Source: Carposina sasakii (Eukaryota > Arthropoda > Insecta > Lepidoptera > Carposinidae). From it: 64,000 bases of DNA. The translations under genes and the position numbers were made by a program. A model generated the notes under the pieces. It did no database searches. It was given only the letters and a program-made list of their open reading frames with translations, and had not been told where the DNA came from. Of this stretch, positions 43,501-53,715 are shown in pieces (position 1 is the first letter of the stretch; every line of letters begins with the position of its first letter). The stretch is from NCBI GenBank assembly GCA_014607495.2, contig CP053163.1:8102716-8166715 (forward strand), in the 5' to 3' direction.

Positions 43501-46500
43501 TTAGGAGACGGCGTAGCGATGAAAAGGATGGACTGGCTCTATCTAGGGAGATATTTAGGAATATTACCAAGAAATTACGAGAAAATATTCGACGAGAGAG
43601 CGCTACGGACAAAACTGATCATTTGCAGAGTGAGTTCATTGAAATAATCATGATTAAAATGTTCCACTTTTCATTTGCAAGATAGTTGAAAGAGAGAATT
43701 CGAAATAACAGCGAACTTTTCATCTTTCGTATCAATAAATCGGAAAATGTAAGATGAGCTAGCTAGTTGTTTTTTTGCATTGTACTGTTCCATTTTGGTT
43801 CATTATTTTTAATAAGGTAACCTAATTATAAAACGATGACACTTTCTTATATCGGGGAGGCCTTTGCCCAGCAGTGAGACATGGTATAGGCTATGAAAAA
43901 AAGACACTTGTTTAAGTATCAAACAACCGTATTCAATCAAAACAACTTTTGCTAAGCGATTATTTTAATATTTAGGCTGCATAAATTTTATTTACTAAAT
44001 ACTGTCTCCAAGCACACAATATATTATATTTTTATGATGTGCCTTTACCTTTATACTAAATGCTACGACTCGAAATTTACGAACGTTTTTGTTGAAAAAT
44101 ACTGAGAACATACCGGTTTTATTACATTTTGTTTAATATCGTCAAAAGGTATGTGACAAAAATTTTCACGTTCACCGAATCGTTTCAATTTCATACGTTA
44201 CATTTCATAAGTTATATTTTTATTTAGTAATTTCAATTAAAGTTTATTATGAAATCAAATTTTTACATTACGTTTACATTATGTTGTAGTGCTCGGGAAA
44301 TACATCGGCAGGAAGTGCATTCCACTCCTTAGCCGTTCGCATTACAAACGAGTTAGCATAACGTTTGGTGTGAATGGGTGGGATATCAACAACATAAGGG
44401 TGATACCCTAGTCTGCGTCTAGTATCCCGATCATAAAATAAAACAAACATTTGCGAAAGAAAAACTTTTATTAATATGGTCACTAAGCAAAAATTGCTGT
44501 AAATAATGCAGGTGGACATGTGATGTTGTAATTATCTTATTACAACCTCATTTGGACACTTGATCAAATTTTAAATTTACAGATAGGTACGATTTTGATG
44601 ATTTATTCTGATAAGCATAAAATGTCATTAAAATTCAACCATAGTAAACATCCCTATTAGTTCACATAACTAATCAACCCTCATACAAAGTCACAAGTGA
44701 TCCTAAAAACAGAAATGTATCACACAATCACCACATTTAACTTGCCACATATCACCAGATATAATCGCCGTGGAAAGCAAACATTGCATTTAATCAAATT
44801 AAAAATGCATCTCCTGCGATTAATAACACTGTCGTATAACGCGAAACAATTGGTACTTGTTCAATACTTCAGTATTTGCCTGGCTGTTCCTCACACCCTG
44901 TATAATTTACACATAGACACGGAGAAATTGTCGTAATAAGTTTTGCAACCACTTTTATATTATGTGCATTCAAATACGTTCATTTCGGTGTGACATGCTC
45001 GCGCTCATATGAAATACACGATCGGATATGTAATATACGGTTTTTGTACGCTTTAATACTAAATTTTTGCCCCTATTTTATGTGTCTGTTAATTTGAGGG
45101 CAGTCGAGTAAGAGATGATAGTCATTTTTTAATTTTCTATCCTTTAATAGTCGAGTACATATTTATTAGAGTTTAGGACATCATCGGTCAATGTTATGCA
45201 GGTCAATCAGCTATTTAATTATTTTCTAGATATAAACATCAAATACTATATACAAAAAATGAGCACACATATTTATGCGAAATTAACAAACAATAGTTCG
45301 AATGAAGGTTTTTCTTATGTAATGAAAAATATAAAATAAAGGTAAATAGTATGATCTTGCTAACAAACTATAGAAAAGTCAAATTATCCGCTGATAAACT
45401 GTGCGTGGTAGAATTATTCAAATATATGTTAAAAAAATATTTAAAGGACTTTCATCTTCGAGTAGAGATGCCCAAAAAACGCCAGCAACTTTGTCCGCTT
45501 GAACCAAATAATTTTTGTTATTTTATGATGTACCAACCTACATATTATTACGTAGGTTGTACCTACACATTTACCTAGATTCATCACCATCCTATAAATG
45601 GGTTTAACGTGAAAGAGTGACAAAAAATCCATTCTCACAAACGTTAATAATTTAAAGTGTGCGTTATAACATAGTGTGTAGGAAATGTAATCTTGCGAGA
45701 TTATTGACGTGATGAGATTTCACGAGATTACGAAAATCAATCTCTCGAGATTTGAGAACTGACAGATCTCGTGAGACTGATTTTTTCTTTCTTAATTCAT
45801 CATCATCTCATAGTAATTACATCTGTCCCCGCTATTCTAAACGTGTCTGTGTTCTCGTTTATGATCCTGTCACCCATTCCGACAACACAGCTGTGTCTAT
45901 TATATCTCGTAATTAGTAGTATATGTTTATGGGTACAAGGCTAGTTTTCTTTCAGATAAGGTAGAAGAATCCCGTCGCTATGTCCCGTACCATCACCACG
46001 AATACCACTGGGGTCCATATTTCGAAGAGAAGAACGTAACACAAATATCTGTACATGTAGGTGCTGAGGCTTTGTTTAACTGTAGGGTTGTTATGCTGAA
46101 GGATAAAACGGTAAGGAAAATAAGTAATTTTTAGCAATATAATCTTTTTAAGCATTAATAGGTACCTTTAAAGAGTTACCATCTAGCGACCAGTGTAGCA
46201 ATAATCTACTACTTTTGATCCTTTATTGAAGTGTTAGGTTAGGTTAAGTGCCTATGTCGAAGGGTAATAAAGTAATATATTTCTTTGTCTGCTTAAACCT
46301 CGAGCCGAGAGAGCGAAACGAGCGTCTCGCGTTTACTACCGGTAAATTTCTAGAAGGATTGAGAAACCTCTGACTCAACTAAGTAGTAAGAAAAGTTAAA
46401 AAGCTACTATTAGTAGTAGTGTCAAATGTTTATTTACATGTTTTAAAAATCTTTTTGGCGAAGTAGTAAGAAGTAATCTAGTTTACAATGAAACTTACTA

Positions 46501-49500
46501 TAGAAAATGTATATCCAGCCATTTTTTTATCACGAAAAAGATCTGGCAATGTGCCAGATGACACAGTGAACACACCCCTTTTATTGGAATTTATACGAAG
46601 CTATCGATTATTTTAACCTATCATGTTGGAAATAAAATAATGAAAGAGGGAAAATATTCTTTAGGGTACGAAATAATCTGCTTGAGCCTTCATCAAGATT
46701 CCCTTGACTCCGCCTCCTAATGTAAAATTATAGGGAATGCTCTAGAGGCATAAAATTTTTCGTCATTATTTTGAACGGTATAAAAGAAGTATTTTCAGCA
46801 TCTAATTCTTGGGTTCTGCCGAAAATGACGTTGCCAACCTTTGTTTCAAGTGTGATTGTTTGTTGAACTCTTTAAATTATAAGGATAATTTATGAATTTT
46901 ATCTTACGGTAATTTTTTTTAGGTAATGTGGTTGAGCAACAAGACCGACACAGCTCAGCTTCTCACCGTGGGCCCAACTTTATATGCTGGGGATAATCGC
47001 TTAGCTCTAAAGTACCAATACCCAAACAATTGGAGACTAAGCATCAACCCACTAAAATGGGAAGATGCGGGAGTATACATGTGCCAAATTTCAACTCACC
47101 CACCGAGAATTATATATGTGAACCTAACTGTATTACGTAAGTTTTTTTTTTATTTAATATAAATTTATCTTTAATTTTATTTTATGTGTACTTTAACGAC
47201 TTTGTAATACGAGTACCCAATAAGGATAACTAATCTGTTTAAACTAATCCATAAATCAATTAATCTCAAATACATTTTATTTATCGAAATATGAAAGATG
47301 AGAGATATCTAGTTATATTTATTTTTGAAATAACATATCTGTAAAATAAATTGAATAATATCGGTATAATATTACCAGAATCAGCAGACTGCGTCGTATT
47401 TTGAATAAATAAATAACATAAGTCTATAAAAATTGTATATCGACAGTAAAAAAATTCTCAGCTAGGGATGGATCGAGGAAACTTTAACTACGGAATCTCC
47501 TCATTCACGATATTTAAACAAATATTAGGGTCCAAAGTTTTACTTTTTAACCATAACCGCCAAATAATCATTTAATATATTTAATATTTATATATAAACA
47601 GCCCATGTCTACGGCTTCTAATTTTGTTTGTTAATCTTCTAAAAATTAACACATTTTAATATAAAACAGTTATAAAAAGATACGCAAAGAGGGCTTGGAT
47701 TTGTTCAAATTTATTTCATAGCTTATCTGGGCTTTGAAAAACAAATAAATTAAAAGCCATTAATTGCCTCTTTGAGAAAGGTTATTGTTTGAAATAAGGA
47801 TTTAGTGAGCTATTATGCAAATTGCTGAGTTAAATGATTTTCGTTCTTAACAGGAAGTACGGAATTGAGCTGACTTAATAAAAGCAGATTTGTTACTAAA
47901 CAAATTACGCAACTTACAAATTTAAATATAAGTATCCCACGTCTATCAGGATTTTCGTTATCGAGAAATATCAATGAGCAGATCACTAATGATATTTCTT
48001 AATAGTTATGTCGATATTTTTAACTAAAGAATTTTGTTCATTATAAAATAATTTATATGAAACGATAATCAATTAAGAAACAGAGTTGTAATTATCATAG
48101 TTAAGTACACCACAATAAAATAAATCAATCATATTATTTACCATTTTCTTTTTATAATATGAGATAATTATCCATATTAAATAATTTATTTACTTTAAAA
48201 GCTACATACTTAACTTAGATTATCTTTACTGTGCAAAATTCAGATGTCTTTTTAATAGTTTATCTGTTATTCGTGCGTTCACTGAAACATCATACTCGTA
48301 TATAGGTACTACAAATCTGTCAACTAGTGACTTAAATATAATAAATTTTATTTAAAAAGCAAAACTTCTGCATATTATGTATAAACAAATGATAAAACAC
48401 TCTTGCAAGTCCTTTGACTTGCCGAGCGAAACTTTACCCTCTATCTCGAGGTTTAAATTAATGACTTTTTAGAATAAAAGTCTGTTAAGTACCATTATTT
48501 GTTTTTGTACCTTGAATCAAAGCTTGGAATTCAGAATGAGATGTTTAACAATCTTTTAAAAATGGGAACGATGAAGAAGTTTAAATAGGAAAATAACTAG
48601 ACATTTAGCATTTTAATAGAGTTTTAATTTTATAGATAATAATAAACATGATTTTTTTTATGACTTTCAGACTTTTTCAACTTTTAAAATTTCGAATTGT
48701 AGTTTCCATTATAATTATATTTTTCTGTGTAGTTTATTCTAACATATTCCATCATTTTCTTTTAACCTAACATTGTAATTGACATATATATATATATTTG
48801 TTTCAGCACCTATAATCACAATAAACGGTGATCAATCCCATAGTATGAAAGAATTATTTATAAAAAAGGGTAGCTCAATAAAACTGTCGTGTATCATATC
48901 AGAGGACTATATTTCTAACCTACCTCTAACCTCACCCACAAGTACGCCATCAACGACCACTTCAACCAAACCGACCACTACTACAACAGAGTTGACAACA
49001 AGAATTAGTACAGTATTCAATAGGATAGACCTAGTGATGAATAAGAGCTGGAGCGTGGAAACCACAACGATAACATCAACTGTCAGTATAAGTACCAATA
49101 CTAAGAAGACTACAGAGAGACCAACTACCACTGCTATGGCGACTATCCTACCCACAGATCCGCAGATAGTTAATAATATTTACGGATTGATGTGGACGAA
49201 ACAAGGAATTGAAATGTTGGAGAACATTTCCAAGCGGAATGTAAGGTAAACACAATGAAATGTTATGATATCGCAAATCATATTTTTAATGACTGCGCCA
49301 GAAAGAGTGTTATGTTTTTCTAGTACTCGTGTGTATGTATTCTCTAGAGCCTAAACGTTTTTTTATCAAACGAAGTGTTTACTCACGATCAAGAAAACGT
49401 GAAGCTTGTATAAAGGTAAAACTAACTTCCCATAGTGATTCATCGTGCGTTAGAGAATCGTACGCTAATCATCCATAGATTTCGACGGCAAATATTTTTG

Positions 49501-51106
49501 ATGTTTTTAAATGAACGTTCCAACAAAATACCACACATAAAATTAAATATATATGATAAATATCTACCGCTAGCAGTTATAAATATATTATTGAAGTGAT
49601 AAGCAATACTCCTAATTTTGTAATCGTTTATTCATATTTTTCCAGTTATTGGCACTTTGCGTGGGATAGGATTCGCATCCATAAAAAGGAGATTTCGAGA
49701 AATACATAATCTTTCTCAGAAAAAAATATTTTCTAATTGTCAATTTTATAATTCGAAGTAAACCAAATTAATTTCTGAATTGTTATTAAGTATAAATAAC
49801 TATTTGCGTTTCAGGACTATTTTTGGTATTGCTAATAAAGTGTATCTACTATGTTTTTATGAGTTTCTGATAAATTATAAAACCACTTTAAAAAAGATTT
49901 CACAAAGTTTATTTGTAGTATTGTCAATTAATTTATACTAAGCCAAGCTTACAACCATGAAAATTGTGTACCTAAGTGATTATTAACTTTGTAATACATT
50001 TCAGTTCCACAATAAGCATCGCGTCAGCCTCACCGACCGACTCGGCAGCCTATACGTGTCACTTACAAAATCACTCCCAAGTTACTGTCATCGTGCACGT
50101 AGTGACGGGTAAGCTATCTGAATACTGGGATTTCATGTGTCAATTTTCGTGATGTAGATAAGCTATTCGTAAAAATTTCTGGGGAAAGATGTCACCGAGA
50201 GTTGTATACATTTTAAGAATTATACTCATCGCAAAATAAAAGGCCCATTTTGACAGTTCACGCCCATAAATATTTCTAGTTTTTACTGATCGAAATATTC
50301 ATTTTTCATTGATGGGTACCGCCCACTCGGCTAAGTGCTGTGCATACGATTTTTTCATATTGTCCACAGAATATTAATAATCGGTTAAGGAAAAAAATAA
50401 ATCGATCAAGATATTTATATAGAAAACTAGCTAATAGGATAAATAGTAGCCTAAATGTTATTTCAGACTATAATATAACCTTTCTCTGATCTAGATTTCA
50501 GTCTGATCCGTCAAGCTGTTACTGCGTGAAAGAGTAACAAAAATTCATCCATCCTATACAAACTTTTTATTACAATGATCGATGTAAACTTTGGCCTAAA
50601 ATGATATATTTTCAAATCAGAACTGTAATCCAAAGCACTTTACAATACATATTCATGCAGATAAATACTCATGCAAACTTGAATCGATTTATCGTGAGTA
50701 TCGAGTATTAAGTCGTATGGTTACATCACTAGTTCGGTCGCGAAGACAAATGTCAAAATAGGCCTTTTATTTTGCGATGAGTTTAATGCTTGAAATATTC
50801 TTTATTGAAAATACGGAAATTGAAATTTGTAATGACAGCTAGATTGAATTTGATTGATTTACCTTAGCTCAATTAAATATGATTTTTTGCCAAAATACTT
50901 ATAGAATCAAACATCTGGTACAGGAGAATGATCGTACCTAATCATGTTAAAAAATAAGCAAAATACATAATCTAAAAACGAATATTCTTTTAGGAGAAAA
51001 TCAGGCAGCAGTTCACCACGACACCTGGAACAAAGGAGCTCTCTTCTGGCAGCCCAAGAATTTGTCTCTAGTTTACTTAACGGCTTTATTAATTTTAACT
51101 ACTTGA
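37453..51106 (+). CDS. dpr: Dpr-family two-Ig-domain cell-surface protein (seven coding exons)
   Basis: Joined coding segments: 37453-37513, 43462-43629, 45956-46110, 46923-47136, 48807-49245, 50005-50108 and 50994-51106. Every intron starts GT and ends AG, all phases match, and the product is 417 residues. It has a signal peptide (1-20) and a charged linker with RRRR. Ig1 has Cys119, Trp131 and Cys182, with the Dpr hallmarks YPNNWRLSINP and EDAGVYMCQISTHPP. Ig2 has Cys228, Trp329 and Cys364. A hydrophobic C-terminus (about 403-417) fits GPI anchoring. Dpr proteins of flies bind DIP proteins through Ig1 and act in synaptic partner choice. About 100 residues separate Cys228 from Trp329 because of a Thr-rich insert (about 238-318). 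N-glycosylation sequons are many (for example N103, N134, N195, N339, N344, N368). The insert makes me think of a dpr20-like member, but I do not assert the ortholog. Confidence 0.9.
38045..38431. mobile_element. MITE, CAGGGT/GACAGCCAGG subfamily, well-preserved ends
   Basis: TACAGGGTATAAGTGACAGC plus CAGGTAAATATTG at the left is mirrored by CAATATTTGCCTGGCTGTCA plus CTCCCACCCTGTA at the right. It is about 387 bp. It lies in the first coding intron of dpr. The right half is similar to 44700-44903. Confidence 0.8.
38650..40706 (+). pseudogene. RTE-clade LINE: full RT domain with one frameshift, endonuclease missing
   Basis: The frame is continuous from before ATG 38735 to 40288 and then shifts by one base near 40275-40280 into 40278-40706. 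RT motifs are in order: SPGEDGI (after a lysine-rich linker), DNYRPISLLPTLYKLFS, PREQAGFRKGFSTVDHI, AFVDYTKAFDSI (motif A), GVKQGDPVSPKLF (motif B) and LRFADDIVI (motif C). The thumb and YIYLGQLIAFH follow. After the shift come YRCQTWALTR (where the sister copy has YGC), WRWAGHLARATDGRW and ARGRPRRRWCDD, and the end at EEAFTQLW. The N-terminal endonuclease is absent (5' truncation near 38650). It is closely related to the copy at 33110 and lies in a dpr intron in sense. Only one shift breaks about 650 codons, so the insertion is young. Confidence 0.85.
40707..40920 (+). mobile_element. 3' UTR and tail of the RTE LINE at 38650
   Basis: An AT-rich 3' end with AATAAA near 40890 (GGGAAATAAAGGC) and a terminal (ATTTT/TTTA)n tail. 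Confidence 0.65.
40930..41690. other. dpr intron sequence without a recognised feature
   Basis: No repeat or exon was identified. The ORFs at 40992-41177 and 41196-41462 (minus) lack family features. Confidence 0.4.
41700..41922 (+). mobile_element. SINE tail (family of 30645-31000)
   Basis: From TTTCGTGCCTCGGAAAGCAC to CGGTCGGAGATCATCATATT the sequence follows the tail of the full-length SINE almost base for base. The tRNA head is missing. The ORFs of 85 and 63 codons on both strands are by-products. Confidence 0.75.
41930..43455. other. dpr intron sequence without a recognised feature
   Basis: AT-rich with no repeat or exon that I can support. Confidence 0.4.
43462..43629 (+). CDS. dpr: dpr coding exon 2: charged linker with RRRR, symmetric phase
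   Basis: It is flanked by TTTTGTGCAG| and |GTGAGT. The 168 bases begin and end in phase 1, so the exon keeps the frame whether it is included or skipped. Read in that frame it gives residues starting PLRIPEDYHPNAV, a tetrabasic RRRR, SDEKDGLALSREIFRNITKK and an Arg/Glu-rich end. There are no stops and one sequon (NIT). The frame with an ATG in the same segment (43417-43647) is also open, but it does not fit the phases of the neighbouring exons. The tetrabasic stretch could be a proprotein-convertase site ahead of Ig1. The exon could be a cassette exon. It was not detectable as an ATG ORF. Confidence 0.7.
43853..43902 (+). mobile_element. LINE 3' end fragment
   Basis: ATCGGGGAGGCCTTTGCCCA, GCAGTGAGACATGGTATAGG and CTATGAAAAAAAGAC are a variant of the GGGGAGGCC...CAGCAGTG...AGGCT 3' end. 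Confidence 0.5.
44274..44440 (-). mobile_element. LINE 3' coding end, minus strand
   Basis: The minus-strand frame reads RDTRRRLGYHPYVVDIPPIH, RYANSFVMRTAKEWNALPAD and VFPEHYNI. The same peptide is encoded at 56690-56820 on the plus strand. Such ends are abundant in Lepidoptera and belong to a jockey/CR1-like LINE group, from memory. Here the copy stops abruptly at the end of the similarity near 44279. Confidence 0.65.
44700..44903. mobile_element. MITE fragment (right half of the 38045 type)
   Basis: AACAGAAATGTATCACACAA, TGCATCTCCTGCGATTAATA, ATTGGTACTTGTTCAATACT and CAGTATTTGCCTGGCTGTTC with CTCACACCCTGTATAA parallel the right half of 38045-38431. The left end is lost or very diverged. 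Confidence 0.55.
45000..45680. other. dpr intron sequence without a recognised feature
   Basis: AT-rich. The ORFs at 45351-45578 and 45441-45638 are low-complexity and unsupported. Confidence 0.4.
45688..45782. promoter_or_regulatory. Cluster of CGAGAT / TCTCG palindromes
   Basis: Within about 95 bases stand TCTTGCGAGAT, TTTCACGAGATT, ATCTCTCGAGAT and ATCTCGTGAGACT. These are four versions of a TCTCG-centred palindrome or half-palindrome, about 180 bases upstream of the Ig1 exon acceptor. It could be an intronic regulatory or splicing-related cluster, or a degenerate short repeat. Confidence 0.35.
45956..46110 (+). CDS. dpr: dpr coding exon 3: start of Ig1
   Basis: The acceptor TTTTCTTTCAG ends at 45955 and the donor ACG|GTAAGG follows 46110. 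Two bases complete the split codon, then KVEESRRYVPYHHHEYHWGP leads to FEEKNVTQISVHVGAEALF and NCRVVMLKDKT. The first Ig cysteine (Cys119 of the full product) is in FNCRV. The GPYFE...NVT/Q...VG start is typical of Dpr Ig1. It ends in phase 0. Confidence 0.88.
46923..47136 (+). CDS. dpr: dpr coding exon 4: remainder of Ig1
   Basis: The acceptor TTTTTTTTAG ends at 46922 and the donor is GTAAGT at 47137. It encodes VMWLSNKTDTAQLLTVG, then YPNNWRLSINPLKWEDAG and VYMCQISTHPPR. It contains the core Trp131 and second cysteine Cys182 (DxGxYxC motif). This is the most conserved part of Dpr proteins and the DIP-binding domain. The exon ends with one base of the next codon (phase 1). Confidence 0.93.
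47137..48806 (+). other. dpr intron 4
   Basis: A 1670-base AT-rich intron. No transposon fragment was recognised. It ends with (TA)n and a TTGTTTCAG acceptor. Confidence 0.7.
48807..49245 (+). CDS. dpr: dpr coding exon 5: Ig2 first half with mucin-like insert
   Basis: Starts after TTGTTTCAG with PIITINGDQSHSMKELF, then KGSSIKLSCIIS (first Ig2 cysteine, Cys228). A Thr/Ser/Pro-rich stretch of about 80 residues follows (PTSTPSTTTSTKPTTTTTEL, later TTTITSTVSISTNTKK and TERPTTTAMAT). It returns to the fold with IYGLMWTKQG (Trp329). The donor used must be GTAAAC at 49246, since the nearer GTAAGG at 49241 would break the frame into exon 6. The insert lies between strands B and C and would be heavily O-glycosylated. 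Confidence 0.88.
50005..50108 (+). CDS. dpr: dpr coding exon 6: end of Ig2
   Basis: It follows ATACATTTCAG and ends at the GTAAGC donor at 50109. It encodes STISIASASPTDSAAYTCHL and QNHSQVTVIVHVVT. DSAAYTC supplies the second Ig2 cysteine (Cys364) and HVVTG resembles the usual end of Dpr Ig2. It was found by phase (2 to 1) and is too short to appear as a long ORF. Confidence 0.88.
50224..50782. mobile_element. MITE-like element in dpr intron 6
   Basis: ACTCATCGCAAAATAAAAGG plus CCCATTTTGACA at the left is mirrored by TGTCAAAATAGGCCTTTTAT plus TTTGCGATGAGT at the right. The arms are about 32 bp with one mismatch. Length is 559 bp and it is non-coding. It makes up most of the 885-base intron. 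Confidence 0.8.
50994..51106 (+). CDS. dpr: dpr last coding exon: C-terminal hydrophobic tail
   Basis: It follows TATTCTTTTAG. After the split glycine codon it reads ENQAAVHHDTWNKGALFW, then NLSLVYLTALLILTT and TGA (51104-51106). The terminal hydrophobic run without a cytoplasmic tail fits a GPI-anchor signal, as proposed for many Dpr proteins. The 3' UTR follows. The first AATAAA is at about 51894 and several more occur to 52440. Confidence 0.85.
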
Positions 51107-52855
51107 ACATTATGCGAGTAATATTAATATTTGAACAAATAGATTTGTTTTCGATCTCAAACTTAAGATTGATTTAGGTTTATTCACCTATGGACGTGTT
51201 TCTCTGAGTAAATGGATGTTATAACAAGACTTGGTTACAATAGAGTAATTTGTTAGATATTTACAGTGATATAATGTTTAAATAACCCTATTATAAAGTA
51301 CCTACCAGTACAGGTAGGATGGCTTTGTAAAACATCATACATGAAGGCGACGTTACTTATATATATATACTTCTATACACAAATGTCTTAAAATTCCTAA
51401 TGCCTACAACAGGATATTACTGAAAGCTTGACAAACCTACGAGACTTCTATCTTTACCTAACTAGGCAAAAATAATGACTAAACTGCAGAAGGATCCCAT
51501 GACAGGCATCCCTAATTTTTTTGTTTTTAATCAAATACTTTCTCTGTAAGTCAGATTCGAATAGTGAAAATTGTGGTATATCATCGATGTTCTTATGTCC
51601 ATATTGCTTAATAGTCAATGTTTGTAAGGGCCCAGTTTTTTACTGTGTTATAAAAAGGGTAATTGAACTACCGATGTTACTACTAGTAGAAAGATTGGTA
51701 GTATCACGGGTAATTTTTTTTTTAATGGTCAAATAGCCTCTTTGAAGGACAAAGTTGATGCAGTCTACATCATCAGTCAATATCAAGTTGATCCGTCAGA
51801 TAGACTATCTGTCCATCGGAAAAATCGGCCCTTAATAAGTTGATATTTTATCTTCTGGGTTTTTTACTTGATTGGTTGATTAGAATAAATAATTATTTAA
51901 TTTTATGAGTGAATATTTATTTATCATTATCTTATCCTTATTGTTTAAAATCTTTATTCATAAATAATTAATAATAATTATAAACAATGAATCTAGAATT
52001 GATTAATTGGGTAAGACCCTAAATGTTATCCGTAAGTATTTTAAATATTTATAATACATACTTCTAATTACTTTAATGTTAATTATACTTTTAACTACAA
52101 AAGCCTGTATTATAAGAAAGTGAACCCAATGAAGTAAAGATTTTCGAATAAGTTAAGTTTTTCGTTAAATAAATATTACTTATTTACATATTACAGAATA
52201 TAATAAACTGTGATTAATTATAGACGAACAATTAAATAAATAAGCGTTATAATCAAAATAAAATTTAATAAATTTATGTTAAATTGTATATAATAATATA
52301 CAAAAATACACAAAATTAAATATAACCAATTTTTAAATAATCATTTGTTTAAATAATATTATATAAGTACTTACTTTATATGGTTTTAAGTATAGGCAAT
52401 AAATTAAATAAATTGTACAGTTTAGAATAAAGGTAATATTTGAAATTACTTGTTTATTTCTAAATTATATGACAAACATATTTTATTCAAAACAATAAAA
52501 TGTCTAAGCCGTAATATAATAATCAGCATTTTAAATAATATGTTAATGCACACTTTGTTCATATTACCACAACACGTCTATAATCAGTAAACCATTAAAA
52601 ACTATGTTAAGGGGTTGTAATAATAATAAAGTAAAAAAATAAATGATTAAGTACAACTGACTTTTATTTATCTATAATACAGCCTGATTATCTTCCTAAA
52701 ATACCAGCGTGCCATGGAGCGCAGCACAGATCCACGACTTCGCGCTCCTTGACTGGCATAGATGTGCTCATTACTAAAGCATGCTTTTATTGAGCACGTG
52801 CTCATTACTAGCACCGTGTGTCCAGGTATTGCTAGCCGCTAAAATCAACCGACGT
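51107..52855 (+). other. 3' UTR of dpr and downstream AT-rich DNA
   Basis: No ORF with features. AATAAA hexamers at about 51894, 52400 and 52430 are candidate polyadenylation signals, none with an obvious preference. No repeat was recognised up to 52860. Confidence 0.4.
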
Positions 52856-52861
52856 TTGCTT

Positions 52862-53165
52862 TTTGAGCATGCCCTTTTAAGAGAACATTAATATAGTGTG
52901 AGATACACATGGCGGATATCATCGCCGAGCACATGATACACCCAGCGATGGTCCCCGCCATATGCAAGAATATTGGAGTGCAGAACTATGTCATGCGACG
53001 GGAAACAAAGGTCATGAGCTATGGCACTGAATGTTGTGTGGGGTTGGTTGGATAACCGGGCTAACTAAGTCTTAAAATTGTTAGGTGGCAGGCGGTATTC
53101 AGGTCCATGGGAACGCTACCTCCCAACAACAGCTCGCTATAGCAGGGCTAATTATTATTATTATC
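52862..53165 (+). mobile_element. Internally deleted copy of the 34130-34755 LINE 3' end
   Basis: From GCATGCCCTTTTAAGAGAAC to GTTAGGTGGCAGGCGGT it follows the copy at 34135. It then skips to TTCAGGTCCATGGGAACGCT and CCCAACAACAGCTCGC and ends in (ATT)n. The deletion removes about 290 bases of the GC-rich part. Confidence 0.65.
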
Positions 53166-53384
53166 ATAGGTGCTAACTTCGTAATTCGAAGGATTTGGAA
53201 ATGTTATTTCTCGCCTACCTTTGCAGTATGGGGAATATATGGTGTTGCTTTTACTTTCTTTCCTCCCAACTATACATGTATACGAGTATTATAAATGCGA
53301 AAGTTACCTTGTTTATTATTAATTTAAATTTGCATTCGTAAACATAGCACCCCCTATATGGAGAAGAACATAGAATTTTTAATC

Positions 53385-53465
53385 CGGACACATTTTATTC
53401 CCGGAAAATTTCGACATTTAGTTTTTTCTTTTGTGCACGCGGACGATGTCGCGGGCTTTGACTAG
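53385..53465 (+). mobile_element. Helitron-like 3' end
   Basis: TTTATTCCCGGAAAATTTCG and GTGCACGCGGACGATGTCGC with GGGCTTTGACTAG end in CTAG (53462-53465) followed by T. The hairpin CGCGGAC/GTCGCG is present. Confidence 0.5.
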
Positions 53466-53614
53466 TTCTCCAACACTGTTTTTCTTATTTAGAACATTAT
53501 CTTTTCTTCTTATAACTCAAGAAATGTAATGGAAAATAAACGCGATGAATATCCTTCCCATCTCTATTTTCCCATAAAAGCACCTACTCGTTATATAGGA
53601 ATTTGCAAGTCAAG

Positions 53615-53715
53615 AGTGAATAGGCATTTTCGGTGTATACTCCACCTTAGACCTCTTCCCACCATGGGATGAAATAAGGTCAAATGTTAACTAATTTAAA
53701 TATCGCAGATAATGT
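53615..53715 (+). mobile_element. LINE 3' end fragment (AGAGTGAATAGGCATTTTC type)
   Basis: CAAGAGTGAATAGGCATTTT, CTCCACCTTAGACCTCTTCC and AAGGTCAAATGTTAACTAAT match the 3' UTR of the copy at 56820-56925. Confidence 0.55.

Noticed and set aside
43417..43647. 76-codon ATG ORF over the proposed dpr exon
   Set aside because: Open, but in a frame that does not fit the phase-1 splice sites that match the neighbouring dpr exons. The other frame was preferred.
48907..49155. 82-codon hydrophobic ORF, minus strand
   Set aside because: It is the antisense of the Thr-rich dpr exon (ACC/ACA codons read as valine and glycine).
49241..49246. Alternative donor GTAAGG at 49241
   Set aside because: A better consensus than GTAAAC at 49246, but it would leave phase 0, and exon 50005 needs phase 2.
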